64,000 nt of DNA, from NCBI GenBank assembly GCA_947452555.1, contig CANGDH010000001.1, positions 124,001 to 188,000 on the forward strand, in the 5' to 3' direction. Of this stretch, positions 29,901 to 40,172 are shown in pieces. A program made the position numbers and the translations under genes. Under the pieces are notes generated by a model that had not been told where the DNA came from, made no database searches, and saw only the letters and a program-made list of their open reading frames with translations. The DNA is from Bacteroidota bacterium (lineage in GTDB: Bacteria; Bacteroidota; Bacteroidia; Chitinophagales; Chitinophagaceae). Within the stretch, counting starts at the first letter, position 1. Each line of letters starts with the position of its first letter.

Positions 29901-30050
29901 TTACAAAATGCAGATGCTGCTTATCAAGGCAAGCCATCTAATTTCAGCAATAAGCAAATGTCTTTTGTACAGGACATTTTAACATGTTATCAGATAGAAG
30001 GAGCAATGAATAAAATGGAATCAGACGCTGCGGCAGCTGCAAAAAAATAA
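26994..30050 (+). CDS. DUF2723/TMEM260-like multi-pass membrane protein
   Basis: [32 protein letters not shown] and [29 protein letters not shown]. Confidence 0.92.
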   Translation: [1018 protein letters not shown]

Positions 30051-30077
30051 CAAACTTCATTCATATAATGATTGTTT

Positions 30078-30112
30078 CATAAGAAAGGCTCCCAATTGGA
30101 GCCTTTCTTATG
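30078..30112. terminator. Bidirectional terminator
   Basis: Perfect 15-bp stem cataagaaaggctcc / ggagcctttcttatg, loop caatt. Confidence 0.8.
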
Positions 30113-30170
30113 TTAAGTTTTAAGCAATTTTATCAAATCTCTTTAAGTAATAAATGCTATAGAAAATTAG

Positions 30171-31298
30171 TTATAACATAGTTGTTAATGCTTCCACCAC
30201 AGTATCAATTTCTTGTTGAGTATTGTTTTTGCTAAAAGAGAATCGGATAGTTGCGATATCGTCTCCTTTTTGTAAAGCTTGTATTACATGAGACCCTTGC
30301 TGCGCACCACTAGAACAAGCACTGCCACCACTCGCGCAAATTTGTTTCATATCCAAATTAAATAAAATCATTTCTGTCTTCTCGTTCTTTGGGAAGTTAA
30401 CACTTAGTAAAGTGTAAAGACATTTTCCAAAAGTATCCCCATTAAAGCTCACCCCAGGAATTTTAGCTATTAGTTGATCATACATATACTGTTTTAAGGA
30501 AAGAATAAAGGCACTTTCTTTTTCATAATTAGCAGTTGCTAATTCCAAGGCTCTTGCAAAACCAATAATTCCGTATAAGTTTTCTGTACCAGCGCGCATA
30601 TTTCTTTCCTGAGCACCGCCATGTACCAATGGACTAATTTTAATATTTTCATTTATATAAAGCATGCCTATTCCTTTTGGGCCATGAAACTTATGACCTG
30701 CGCCAGTAATAAAATCAACAGGCATTTCGCTTAAATTAAAAGGGAAATGACCCACAGTTTGTACTGTATCACTATGGAAATAGGCATTGTATTTTTTGCA
30801 AATAGCGCCAATTGTATCTATCTCAATCATGTTTCCAATTTCATTATTTGCATGCATAATGCTTACAATGGTCTTTTCTGGGTTGTCTGTTAAAAGTTGT
30901 TCTAAATGAGCAGTGTCAATATGGCCATTTGGCAAAATATTTACCCAAGATAATTTTATGCCTGTATGTTTGGCTAAATGTTCCACCGTATGCAATGTTG
31001 CATGATGCTCTATCGGAGAGCTAATGATATGTTTACAGGCTAAGTCATAAATAGCAGCTTGTAAAATAGTATTACTACTTTCCGTTCCGCCACTTGTAAA
31101 AAAGATTTCGGAAGGACGGGCGCCTAGGATTTTAGCAACCGATTTTCGAGCCTGTTCAATGGCCATTCTTGTTTCTCGACCATAACTATAAATGGATGAA
31201 GGATTGCCAAATTTTTCCGTCATAAATGGCATCATTGCTTCTAATACCTGAGGGTCTAATGAAGTAGTTGCTGCGTTGTCAAAATATATTCGATCCAT
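30171..31298 (-). CDS. Cysteine desulfurase (NifS/IscS family)
   Basis: YFDNAATTSLDPQVLEAM, HSDTVQTVGH, TGAGHKFHGPKG, SGGSACSSGAQQ. Confidence 0.93.
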   Translation of the reverse strand: MDRIYFDNAATTSLDPQVLEAMMPFMTEKFGNPSSIYSYGRETRMAIEQARKSVAKILGARPSEIFFTSGGTESSNTILQAAIYDLACKHIISSPIEHHATLHTVEHLAKHTGIKLSWVNILPNGHIDTAHLEQLLTDNPEKTIVSIMHANNEIGNMIEIDTIGAICKKYNAYFHSDTVQTVGHFPFNLSEMPVDFITGAGHKFHGPKGIGMLYINENIKISPLVHGGAQERNMRAGTENLYGIIGFARALELATANYEKESAFILSLKQYMYDQLIAKIPGVSFNGDTFGKCLYTLLSVNFPKNEKTEMILFNLDMKQICASGGSACSSGAQQGSHVIQALQKGDDIATIRFSFSKNNTQQEIDTVVEALTTML

Positions 31299-31330
31299 AG
31301 GGGATATAATTTCTTAGTTGTATATATGAT

Positions 31331-32713
31331 TTACTTAATTGTATTGATGATGGAGATAATGCGGTCTGCTAAATCATCTGCTGCTTTTTGTGACCCAGCT
31401 TCTGTGTAGATTCGCATAATAGGTTCTGTATTGCTCGTTCTTAAATGCACCCATTCGTTTTCAAAATCTACCTTAAACCCGTCAACTCTGTCAATTGGGT
31501 ATTGTTTAAATTCAATCTCTAAAGCTGTAAAGATTTTTTCAATTGGCACATTTACACTCAAGTCCATTTTCTTCTTGCTCATAAAATAAGCAGGATAACT
31601 TGCTCTTAATTGAGAAGTAGTCATTTTTGATTTAGCTAAATGCGTCAGGAATAGTGCGATTCCAATTAAAGCATCTCTTCCGTAGTGCAAGTCAGGTACA
31701 ATAATACCTCCATTTCCTTCTCCACCAATTACTGCATTTTCACTCTTCATTTTATTCACCACATTTACTTCTCCAACTGCACTTGCAAAATAAGTACAGC
31801 CATGTTGAATACTCAAGTCTCTTAAAGCTCTTGTTGATGACAAATTACTTACGGTAGCCCCTTTTTTATGTTGTAAAATGTAATCCGCTACAGCAACCAA
31901 GGTATATTCTTCTCCAAATAATTCTCCATCTTCACTTACAAAGCAAAGTCTATCTACGTCTGGGTCCACTGCAATACCCACATGCGCTTTTTCTTTTATC
32001 ACTGTGCTACATAATTCAGTTAAATGCTCTTTTAAAGGTTCTGGGTTATGTGCGAATTCACCAGTCATTTCTGCATTAAGCACTTTGATATTATCAACTC
32101 CAATTGCTTTTAACAATGCAGGAACAGTAAAAGCGCCTGAACTATTGATAGCATCAACTACCACAGAGAAATTAGCTGCTTTGATTGCTTTAACGTCTAC
32201 TAAGGGGTAGTCTAATATGGCTTGGATATGTTTTTCTAAACTATTATTATCTGCATGAGTAAGTCCAATTTTATCTATTGAAGCATAATTAAAATCCTCA
32301 TTTGAAGCTAAATTCAAGATTGTCTTTCCCTCTTCTCCGCTTACAAACTCTCCCTTTTCGTTTAATAATTTTAAGGCATTCCATTCCTTTGGATTATGGC
32401 TTGCAGTTATAATAATGCCTCCATCCGCTTTTTCAAAAACTACTGCCATTTCTACTGTAGGTGTAGTGCTTAGTCCTAAATGAATAACGTCAATCCCCAA
32501 TGCCAATAAGCTTTGTTCAACTAAGGCTTCCACCATGGTCCCACTTATACGACCATCACGTCCAACGACTACTTTTTTTCGACCTTCTGATTTTGCGTTT
32601 AGCCAACTTCCATAGGCTGAAGCGAATTTTACAATGTCAATAGGGGTAAGGTTATCATTAGGTTTTCCTCCAATAGTACCTCTAAAACCTGAAATGCTTT
32701 TTATTAGTGCCAT
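31331..32713 (-). CDS. glmM: Phosphoglucosamine mutase
   Basis: SGFRGTIGG, ITASHNPKEWNALK, DPDVDRLCFV, RTSNTEPIMRIYTEA. Confidence 0.88.
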   Translation of the reverse strand: MALIKSISGFRGTIGGKPNDNLTPIDIVKFASAYGSWLNAKSEGRKKVVVGRDGRISGTMVEALVEQSLLALGIDVIHLGLSTTPTVEMAVVFEKADGGIIITASHNPKEWNALKLLNEKGEFVSGEEGKTILNLASNEDFNYASIDKIGLTHADNNSLEKHIQAILDYPLVDVKAIKAANFSVVVDAINSSGAFTVPALLKAIGVDNIKVLNAEMTGEFAHNPEPLKEHLTELCSTVIKEKAHVGIAVDPDVDRLCFVSEDGELFGEEYTLVAVADYILQHKKGATVSNLSSTRALRDLSIQHGCTYFASAVGEVNVVNKMKSENAVIGGEGNGGIIVPDLHYGRDALIGIALFLTHLAKSKMTTSQLRASYPAYFMSKKKMDLSVNVPIEKIFTALEIEFKQYPIDRVDGFKVDFENEWVHLRTSNTEPIMRIYTEAGSQKAADDLADRIISIINTIK

Positions 32714-32790
32714 AATTACTATATAAGTGCTTAAAAAATTGGGTATGCAAATTTACTTTAAATTTTTACACTTCCTTGTATCTTTATGGT

Positions 32791-33378
32791 ATGAAGCAAA
32801 CATTTTGGGATGCCCTATTGGTGAAAGATCAAGCTTTGTTTAGTAAAATTAATGGACAGTGGACTAGCTCTTTGGCCGACCATATTATGCCATGGGTGCG
32901 TACTGCAAATAATTGGTATCCATTGTACTTTGCTTTATTAGCCTATTTATTTATTAAATGGGGTAAAAATGCATGGAAATGGTTACTGATAGTGGCGGTT
33001 AATGTCGCGGTTACAGACCAAATTAGCAGTAGTTTTTTTAAACCCTTTGTACATAGACTAAGACCTTGTGCAGATCCTGCTATTATACATCAATCAAGGT
33101 TGTTGTTAGAACATTGTTCTGGTGGATTTAGTTTTACATCTTCTCACGCTGCAAATCATTTTGGGCTAGCCATGTTTGTATTTATGACTTTACAACCCCT
33201 TTTCAAAAATTATACAGTTTTGTTTTTTGTTTGGGCGGCATTGATATCCTATGCACAAGTATATGTTGGGGTGCATTACCCTTTAGATATTTTTGCAGGG
33301 TGTTTGATTGGCTTAGTAGTGGGGTATTTAATGGGAAGACTATTTTTAAAATGGCAGCCCAGTATTGATAAAAAATAA
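32791..33378 (+). CDS. PAP2-family phosphatase
   Basis: KPFVHRLRPC, SFTSSHAANHFG, YVGVHYPLDIFAGCLIG; ATG 32791 preferred over TTG 32776. Confidence 0.9.
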   Translation: MKQTFWDALLVKDQALFSKINGQWTSSLADHIMPWVRTANNWYPLYFALLAYLFIKWGKNAWKWLLIVAVNVAVTDQISSSFFKPFVHRLRPCADPAIIHQSRLLLEHCSGGFSFTSSHAANHFGLAMFVFMTLQPLFKNYTVLFFVWAALISYAQVYVGVHYPLDIFAGCLIGLVVGYLMGRLFLKWQPSIDKK

Positions 33379-33388
33379 ATGCATTGAA

Positions 33389-35050
33389 ATGAATAAGAAT
33401 ACGTTTTTAATATTATTGTTAGCCTGTATTGGAATTTATTTGACAGGAGCATTTATGATTCCCTTAATGGATATTGATGCAAGTCAATATGCTTCCATAA
33501 GTAGGGAGATGTTGGAGCGCAATAGCTATTTACAAATTTTTGATTTAGGAAAGGATTATTTAGATAAGCCCCCTATGTTATTTTGGTTGTCTGCATTGTC
33601 CATGAAATTTTTTGGAGTATACGACTGGGCCTATCGTTTACCTTCATTACTATTCTTAGGAGTTGCTTTATATAGTACATTTAAATTTACTCAGTTATAT
33701 TACTCGAATCAAACAGCTAGATTAGCAACCATTATTTTGGCGAGTTGTCAAGCTTTCTTTTTAATTGCACATGACGTAAGAACAGACACCATTTTAATGG
33801 GGTGGGTTATTTTAAGTATCTATTTATTAGCAAAATGGGCGGAGCAAAATAATACAAGAGACTTCTTTTTGGCTATTGTTGCAATTGCAGGAGGTATGAT
33901 GACAAAGGGGCCAATCGCAATAGTGGTTCCCGTGCTTTGTTTTGTTCCTCAATGGGTGAGTCAACAAAAATGGAGCTTTTTTATTAAGCCAATATATTTG
34001 TTAGGCCTTGTGTTCTTGGTAATACTGTTGATTCCAATGAGCTGGGGCTTATACGAACAATATGATTTGCATCCTGGAAAATTAATTAATAACAGACCCA
34101 TAGAATCCGGATTAAAATTTTATTATTGGACACAAAGTTTTGGCAGGTATACTGGTGAGAATTTTTATCATGAGATGAGTTATTTCACTTTTCTTTTAGA
34201 GAATATGTTCTGGAGTTTCTTGCCTTGGATCTTTGTTTTTTTATGGGCATTAGTTAGTAAAGCATTTAATGTGGTAAAAGAGGGTGTATTTAAGCCAGGC
34301 ACTGAACGTATTAGTTTTTTTGGTTTTGTATTAACTTATTTGGTATTGTCAAGAAGTCAAGCACAATTACCCCATTATATATTTGTTGTATTTCCGTTGG
34401 CGGCAATTCTTACTGCAGCACATTGGGAGAAAGTAATTTGGCACCAAACAAGTTTTAGTAGGGGGTTGCGCATTTTCTATGGCTTTCATTTATTCATATT
34501 CACGCTCCTCTTAATTATATTAGCAGCAGTTATATTCATTCCTTTTGGATGGGCTGGGTGGATGGGTATTCTATTTGGATTAGTCACTTTGTTTTTAGTA
34601 ATTAAAAAAATCTTCTCAAAACAGTCACTAGGGCAAAAATGGTTTTATGCCGCTGTAATCATCATGTTAGGAGTAAATAGCATTATGAACAGTCATTTTT
34701 ATCCGCATTTGTTACAATATCAATGGGGGAATCAATTGGCAGAAATCATAAATGAAAAAGGGCTAGATAAAAACAAAATAATTATTTATAAAATACCAAA
34801 TAGTAATGCTTTTCATTTTTATGGGCAACATATATTTCCTGCAATCCAAGACAGTTTGCAATTAAAAGAAGGAGACTTAGTAGTTACAGATGCAAAAAAT
34901 GATGCTAACTTGAAACTACAGTTCCCTAATAGCCAAATTCAATATAAAGGGGAAAGATTCCATGTTACCATGTTAACCCTGTCATTTTTAAATCCTGCAA
35001 CTAGGAAAGGGGAGCTTACTGAGTTTAATTTAATTCAATTACTTAAATAA
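33389..35050 (+). CDS. ArnT-like glycosyltransferase family 39 membrane protein
   Basis: PLMDIDASQYASISREML, DKPPMLFWLSALSMKFFGVYDWAYRLPS; ATG 33389 preferred. Confidence 0.88.
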   Translation: MNKNTFLILLLACIGIYLTGAFMIPLMDIDASQYASISREMLERNSYLQIFDLGKDYLDKPPMLFWLSALSMKFFGVYDWAYRLPSLLFLGVALYSTFKFTQLYYSNQTARLATIILASCQAFFLIAHDVRTDTILMGWVILSIYLLAKWAEQNNTRDFFLAIVAIAGGMMTKGPIAIVVPVLCFVPQWVSQQKWSFFIKPIYLLGLVFLVILLIPMSWGLYEQYDLHPGKLINNRPIESGLKFYYWTQSFGRYTGENFYHEMSYFTFLLENMFWSFLPWIFVFLWALVSKAFNVVKEGVFKPGTERISFFGFVLTYLVLSRSQAQLPHYIFVVFPLAAILTAAHWEKVIWHQTSFSRGLRIFYGFHLFIFTLLLIILAAVIFIPFGWAGWMGILFGLVTLFLVIKKIFSKQSLGQKWFYAAVIIMLGVNSIMNSHFYPHLLQYQWGNQLAEIINEKGLDKNKIIIYKIPNSNAFHFYGQHIFPAIQDSLQLKEGDLVVTDAKNDANLKLQFPNSQIQYKGERFHVTMLTLSFLNPATRKGELTEFNLIQLLK

Positions 35051-35134
35051 TTTTCACATAACATAACTGATTATTAATTAAATTCGTATACCCATATTTT
35101 AATGGGTAAATCTATTTATTTAAAAAACAGTAAT

Positions 35135-37141
35135 ATGAAAATTGTGAAGCGTTGTTTTTTGTTTATTTTATTTTTTACGTGTGCAAATTTAACAAAGGCA
35201 CAAATCGTTAAAATAGCAGACCCGAGTGCGGCACCTAGTACGAACTATAATTATCATGATGCATTCGCTCCATTTTTCTATACAAAGAATGGCACCGAAT
35301 ATAGAGCAGCTTCAGGAGAACCAGGCCCTAGGTACTGGCAAAATAAAGCCAATTATAAATTGGCTGTTCATTTGAACGACGAAACAAATGAAATTAGTGG
35401 TTACGAGATAATAGAATACACAAATAATAGTCCACAAAAAATGGAGTTTATTTGGATGCAATTAGACCAGAATTTATTCAAAAAAGATTCAAGAGGTTCT
35501 ACAATAGTTCCTGTATCTGGTAGTCGAAATGCAGGACATGGACAGGAATTTGATGCAGGATATAAAATCAAGTCAGTAAAATTAATAACTGGACCTAAAG
35601 GAGAAAAAGAGACTGAGGTTAAATACAGTATTGAGGATACACGTATGCAGATTTTCTTAACCAATGAATTAGCGGCTAATGGAGCTGCTTTGAAATTAAA
35701 AGTGGAATATTCATATACCTCACCTGACTACGGTTCTGACAGAACAGGTGTTTTGGCAACTAAAAATGGTAAAATTTTCACGGTGGCGCAATGGTTCCCT
35801 AGAGTTTGTGTATATGATGATATTATGGGCTGGAATACGATGCCTTATACAGGTCCTGGTGAGTTTTATTTAGAATATGGGGACATTGACTTTTCAGTCA
35901 CTGCAGCTGCTAAAATGATTATAGTAGGTTCAGGAGAATTAATGAATCCACAAGAAGTATATACAGCTGAGCAAATGAAGCGTTGGGCTTTAGCAGCAAA
36001 TTCTGATAAAACAATTATGATTCGTTCAGCAGAGGAAGTGACAGATGAAAAATCAAGACCTGTCAACAAAAAAGAACTGACATGGCATTTTAAAATTAAA
36101 AATACAAGAGACGCTGCTTGGGGTGCTTCTGCCGCATTCATTATAGATGCCGCAAAGATGAATTTGCCTTCTGGTAAAAAGTCTTTAGCTATTTCAGCTT
36201 ATCCGATAGAAAGTAATGGAGATACTGCATGGGCAAGATCTACAGAATATGTAAAAAAATCAATTGAATTTAATTCTGCAAAATGGTATGAATATACTTA
36301 TCCTGCTGCAACTAATGTCGCAGGTATTGTTGGTGGTATGGAGTATCCGGGAATTGTTTTCTGTGGTGCAAAAGCTAAAAAAGGAGGCTTATGGGGTGTG
36401 ACAGATCATGAATTTGGACATAATTGGTTTCCTATGATCGTAGGCTCTAATGAACGCTTATACGGCTGGATGGATGAGGGATTCAATACTTTTATTAATA
36501 CTATTTCTACTTTTGAATTTAATAATGGTGAATATCGATCTAAACGTCCAAAAGACATGCATGTGATAGGTAAGAATTATACCAATCCAGAAGTGGAACC
36601 TATGTTAAGTTATGTGGCTAATTATAAAGAAAAGAACAACGGAATTTTGTCTTATTCAAAACCTGGAGAAGGTTTAATTTTACTAAGAGAGCAAATCTTA
36701 GGTAAAGAAAGATTTGATCGTGCCCTTCAAACTTATATAAAAAGATGGGCGTTTAAACATCCAACACCAGACGACTTCTTCCGTACCATGGAAAATGTTG
36801 GCGGAGAAACTTTACAATGGTTTTGGAGAGGATGGTTTGTAAACAATTGGCGTTTAGATGTTGGAGTTCGTGATGTTTCTTATGTCGACAGCACCAATTA
36901 TAGTAAAGGTGCTTATATTATATTAGATAATTTAGAGAAAATGGCGATGCCTGTGATTTTAGAAATTAAAACAGTATCAGGCAAAATAGATAGAATTAAA
37001 CTGCCTGTTGAAATTTGGGAAAGAAATACTTCTTGGAAATTTAAATATCCAAGTACCGAAGCTATTGAGTCGGTAACTTATGATCCAGATAAAGTACTTC
37101 CAGACTTTAATCCAGATAATAATGTTTGGAAAAAGAATTAA
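35135..37141 (+). CDS. Secreted M1-family metallopeptidase
   Basis: [29 protein letters not shown] (HExxH-E); signal peptide starts at M 35135 (track start 35102). Confidence 0.92.
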   Translation: MKIVKRCFLFILFFTCANLTKAQIVKIADPSAAPSTNYNYHDAFAPFFYTKNGTEYRAASGEPGPRYWQNKANYKLAVHLNDETNEISGYEIIEYTNNSPQKMEFIWMQLDQNLFKKDSRGSTIVPVSGSRNAGHGQEFDAGYKIKSVKLITGPKGEKETEVKYSIEDTRMQIFLTNELAANGAALKLKVEYSYTSPDYGSDRTGVLATKNGKIFTVAQWFPRVCVYDDIMGWNTMPYTGPGEFYLEYGDIDFSVTAAAKMIIVGSGELMNPQEVYTAEQMKRWALAANSDKTIMIRSAEEVTDEKSRPVNKKELTWHFKIKNTRDAAWGASAAFIIDAAKMNLPSGKKSLAISAYPIESNGDTAWARSTEYVKKSIEFNSAKWYEYTYPAATNVAGIVGGMEYPGIVFCGAKAKKGGLWGVTDHEFGHNWFPMIVGSNERLYGWMDEGFNTFINTISTFEFNNGEYRSKRPKDMHVIGKNYTNPEVEPMLSYVANYKEKNNGILSYSKPGEGLILLREQILGKERFDRALQTYIKRWAFKHPTPDDFFRTMENVGGETLQWFWRGWFVNNWRLDVGVRDVSYVDSTNYSKGAYIILDNLEKMAMPVILEIKTVSGKIDRIKLPVEIWERNTSWKFKYPSTEAIESVTYDPDKVLPDFNPDNNVWKKN

Positions 37142-37188
37142 TGAACGCATCAAATGATTCAGGTAGACTGCACATTTAGTTTGTATTT

Positions 37189-37218
37189 AAAAAGGCCTAG
37201 CAATTGCTAGGCCTTTTT
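37189..37218. terminator. Bidirectional terminator
   Basis: Perfect palindrome aaaaaggcctagcaattgctaggccttttt. Confidence 0.85.
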
Positions 37219-37279
37219 ATGTAAATTTTTTAATTATAACTGACTAGTCGGAATCAATAGTATGTTAAGTTATAATTTA

Positions 37280-38368
37280 CTAATCAATTTGATGAGCTGC
37301 ATGCTTGTAATTTTTCCATTTTACAATTGCGGCTTGCATGTCATTTGGTAATTCACTTTCAAAAATCATTTTCTCTTCTGTTACTGGATGAATAAAACCT
37401 AATGTTGCTGCATGTAAAGCACACCTTGGGCAGGCTTCAAAACAGTTTTCGACAAATTGTCGATACTTGGTATAAATGGTGCCTTTTAAAATCCTATCAC
37501 CACCGTATTCGAAATCATTAAATAGGGTATGGCCAATATGTTTCATGTGTACTCGAATCTGATGCGTTCTGCCAGTTTCTAAAATACAAGAAACTAAAGT
37601 CACATAGTTATAACGCTCCATTACTTTATAATGCGTAATAGCATGCTTCCCAATTTCACCTTCTGGGTAAGCGTTGAACATTTTTCTATTCGTTTGGTGA
37701 CGAGCAATATGAGCGTTCACAGTTCCTTCCTCTTCTTCCAAATCTCCCCATACTAAAGCAACATATTTTCGTTCCACAGTATGATTGAAAAATTGTTTGG
37801 CTAAATGACTTGCAGCGTCGGGTGTTTTTGCTAGCACAATTAATCCGGTAGTATTTTTATCAATGCGATGAACCAATCCAAAACGAGGTAATATTTCTTC
37901 GTTTAAATGTGGATTCAAAGCAAGCAAATGATGCATTACTCCATTCAATAAAGTGCCAGTATAGTTTCCTATGCCAGGGTGCACTACCATATTAGATGGC
38001 TTATTAATGACCATCACGGCGTCGTCCTCGTAAACTATATCTAGATCCATCTTCTCAGGCTTAAGTTCCGTGTAGTCTGGATTTACATAATTTAGATATA
38101 CGACTTCGTCGCCAGGGCGGGTGCGGTAGTTACTTTTTACTATTTTACCATTAACCGTTAAAAAACCGGCCTCAATTCCATTTTGTAATTTACTTCTTGT
38201 TAAACCTTCAATACGCATTTGGACCCATTTGTCAATACGCATAGGTTCCTGACCCTTATCTACCATAAAGGTCAATTTTTCGTAAATATCTTCGGTTTCA
38301 TTTTGTGTATCTTCCAATGGGGGTTCCGTGTCTACCATTGCAAGCTTTGCTTTCTCTTCTTCTAACAT
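37280..38368 (-). CDS. rluD: RluA-family 23S rRNA pseudouridine synthase
   Basis: S4 domain then GLVHRIDKNTTGLIVLAKT and ETGRTHQIRVH. Confidence 0.9.
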   Translation of the reverse strand: MLEEEKAKLAMVDTEPPLEDTQNETEDIYEKLTFMVDKGQEPMRIDKWVQMRIEGLTRSKLQNGIEAGFLTVNGKIVKSNYRTRPGDEVVYLNYVNPDYTELKPEKMDLDIVYEDDAVMVINKPSNMVVHPGIGNYTGTLLNGVMHHLLALNPHLNEEILPRFGLVHRIDKNTTGLIVLAKTPDAASHLAKQFFNHTVERKYVALVWGDLEEEEGTVNAHIARHQTNRKMFNAYPEGEIGKHAITHYKVMERYNYVTLVSCILETGRTHQIRVHMKHIGHTLFNDFEYGGDRILKGTIYTKYRQFVENCFEACPRCALHAATLGFIHPVTEEKMIFESELPNDMQAAIVKWKNYKHAAHQID

Positions 38369-38412
38369 ACTGCAAAAGTAAGTTATTGCTGCTTAGTTTG
38401 TAACTTTGTCTC

Positions 38413-39120
38413 ATGCGCCAAAAAGTATATTTTGAAGATTTAGGTATAAAATCATACCAGCCTACCTGGGAATATCAAGAATCGCTATTAGATAAAAACA
38501 CTAAAATCAAATTTACAGCTAGGGAAAACGAGGAAGATGTCACTAAAACGGCAACAACACATAAATTGCTATTTGTAGAACATAATCCTGTATTTACACT
38601 TGGGAAAAGTGGAAAAAGAGAACATGTGTTGGTGTCAGAGGAGCAATTAGAAAAATTAGGAATAGAATTTTTCCATATTAATAGAGGAGGGGATGTTACC
38701 TATCATGGACCACAACAAATTGTGGGGTATCCGATTTTAGATTTAGATAAATTCAAAACCGATCTAGGTTGGTATTTAAGAAGCTTAGAAGAGGTTATTA
38801 TAAATGTGATTGCGGAATATGGTTTAACGGGAGAAAGAAGCGCGGGAGAAACAGGCGTCTGGTTGGAACCTAATGACCCTTTTATGGCCAGAAAAATTTG
38901 CGCGATGGGTATAAAATGTAGTAGATGGATTACGATGCATGGCTTTGCTTTAAACGTAAACCCAGACTTATCCCATTTTGAATATATAGTTCCTTGCGGC
39001 ATACAAGGCAAGACGGTGACTTCTTTGGAAAAAGAATTAGGTCATAAAGTAAACTATGAAGAAGTAAAAGAAAAAATCAAAAAACATTTCCAGTTAATTT
39101 TTGACTGCGATTTAGTGTAA
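38413..39120 (+). CDS. lipB: Lipoyl(octanoyl) transferase
   Basis: RGGDVTYHGPQQIVGYPI, GVWL, KICAMGIKCSRWITMHGFALNV. Confidence 0.95.
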   Translation: MRQKVYFEDLGIKSYQPTWEYQESLLDKNTKIKFTARENEEDVTKTATTHKLLFVEHNPVFTLGKSGKREHVLVSEEQLEKLGIEFFHINRGGDVTYHGPQQIVGYPILDLDKFKTDLGWYLRSLEEVIINVIAEYGLTGERSAGETGVWLEPNDPFMARKICAMGIKCSRWITMHGFALNVNPDLSHFEYIVPCGIQGKTVTSLEKELGHKVNYEEVKEKIKKHFQLIFDCDLV

Positions 39121-39169
39121 CGAATTGGTGCAAAGTGTATAGTAAAAATTTTATTTATTTAAAAGATTT

Positions 39170-40117
39170 CTAACTATTAAATGACAGTACACCCTTAGCT
39201 AAGGATCGGTTCCCTTGTAGGCCACCACTGTGTATTACTAAAATTTTACTTGAAGGTTTGAAATAGTTTTCCTTCACTAATTGGTCCACTGCAAAAAGTA
39301 ATTTTCCTGTATATACAATATCAGTTGGAATATTTTCGGTCGCCCATATATAATTCATATAATCAATTTGAGCAGGGGTTGTTTTTGCATATCCACCTTG
39401 ATGAAATTGAGGTAAAATTTGAAAAGGTTTTTCGGGGTCAAGTAATAATGAATTTATCTCAGATTTAATGGTCCCCTCATTCTTTAAAACAGGAATGCCA
39501 ATTACCGTTTGGTTTATATTGCTTGCATTAATAATGCCTGCCAGCATGGTTCCTGTGCCAACTGCAGCAATTATATAATCATATTTATAAATGGGGTTGT
39601 CATCTTTCAATTGATCACAATTATAGATTAAAGCATCTTTATTCTCAGGTTTCCTCCAGTCTGTAATAATAGTAGCAGCTCCCTTAGCACCCATTATGCC
39701 ATAACCCCCTTCATCAACAAAATAAGTGCTAACTATAGAATTTGCTTTTAATAATAAGTCCTCTTTTTTTGGTTGAAACAAACTGCGTCCCAAAAAAACA
39801 AGTTGCATACCATACTGCTGTGCTTCTTGTAAGGTGGGCGTAATGGGTTCTCCTTCGTTTGCTCTAACGTATCCAATACTAGCTAAATGATTTTCCTTTG
39901 CAGCAAATGCAAGAGCAACAAGATGATTGGAGTAGGGCCCACCAAAACTGGCTATTGTTTTTGCATTTTGTGCTAGAGCTGCTTCAATGTAGCATCTTAA
40001 TTTATACCATTTATTGCCACTTACAACAGGATGTATTTGATCTAGCCTAAGTAGGTCTACGTTTAATCCATTTTGGCTTAAATAGATAATTTTCTGTATG
40101 GTTGGACTAGTATGCAA
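39170..40117 (-). CDS. 1-aminocyclopropane-1-carboxylate deaminase / D-cysteine desulfhydrase-like PLP protein
   Basis: SGNKWYKLRCYIEAALAQ, FGGPYSNHLVALAFA, VGTGTMLAGI. Confidence 0.87.
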   Translation of the reverse strand: MHTSPTIQKIIYLSQNGLNVDLLRLDQIHPVVSGNKWYKLRCYIEAALAQNAKTIASFGGPYSNHLVALAFAAKENHLASIGYVRANEGEPITPTLQEAQQYGMQLVFLGRSLFQPKKEDLLLKANSIVSTYFVDEGGYGIMGAKGAATIITDWRKPENKDALIYNCDQLKDDNPIYKYDYIIAAVGTGTMLAGIINASNINQTVIGIPVLKNEGTIKSEINSLLLDPEKPFQILPQFHQGGYAKTTPAQIDYMNYIWATENIPTDIVYTGKLLFAVDQLVKENYFKPSSKILVIHSGGLQGNRSLAKGVLSFNS

Positions 40118-40172
40118 ACTTTTTATAATTAGTCAAAAATCAGCTATTTTTGCTTGATTAAAAAATTTGAAA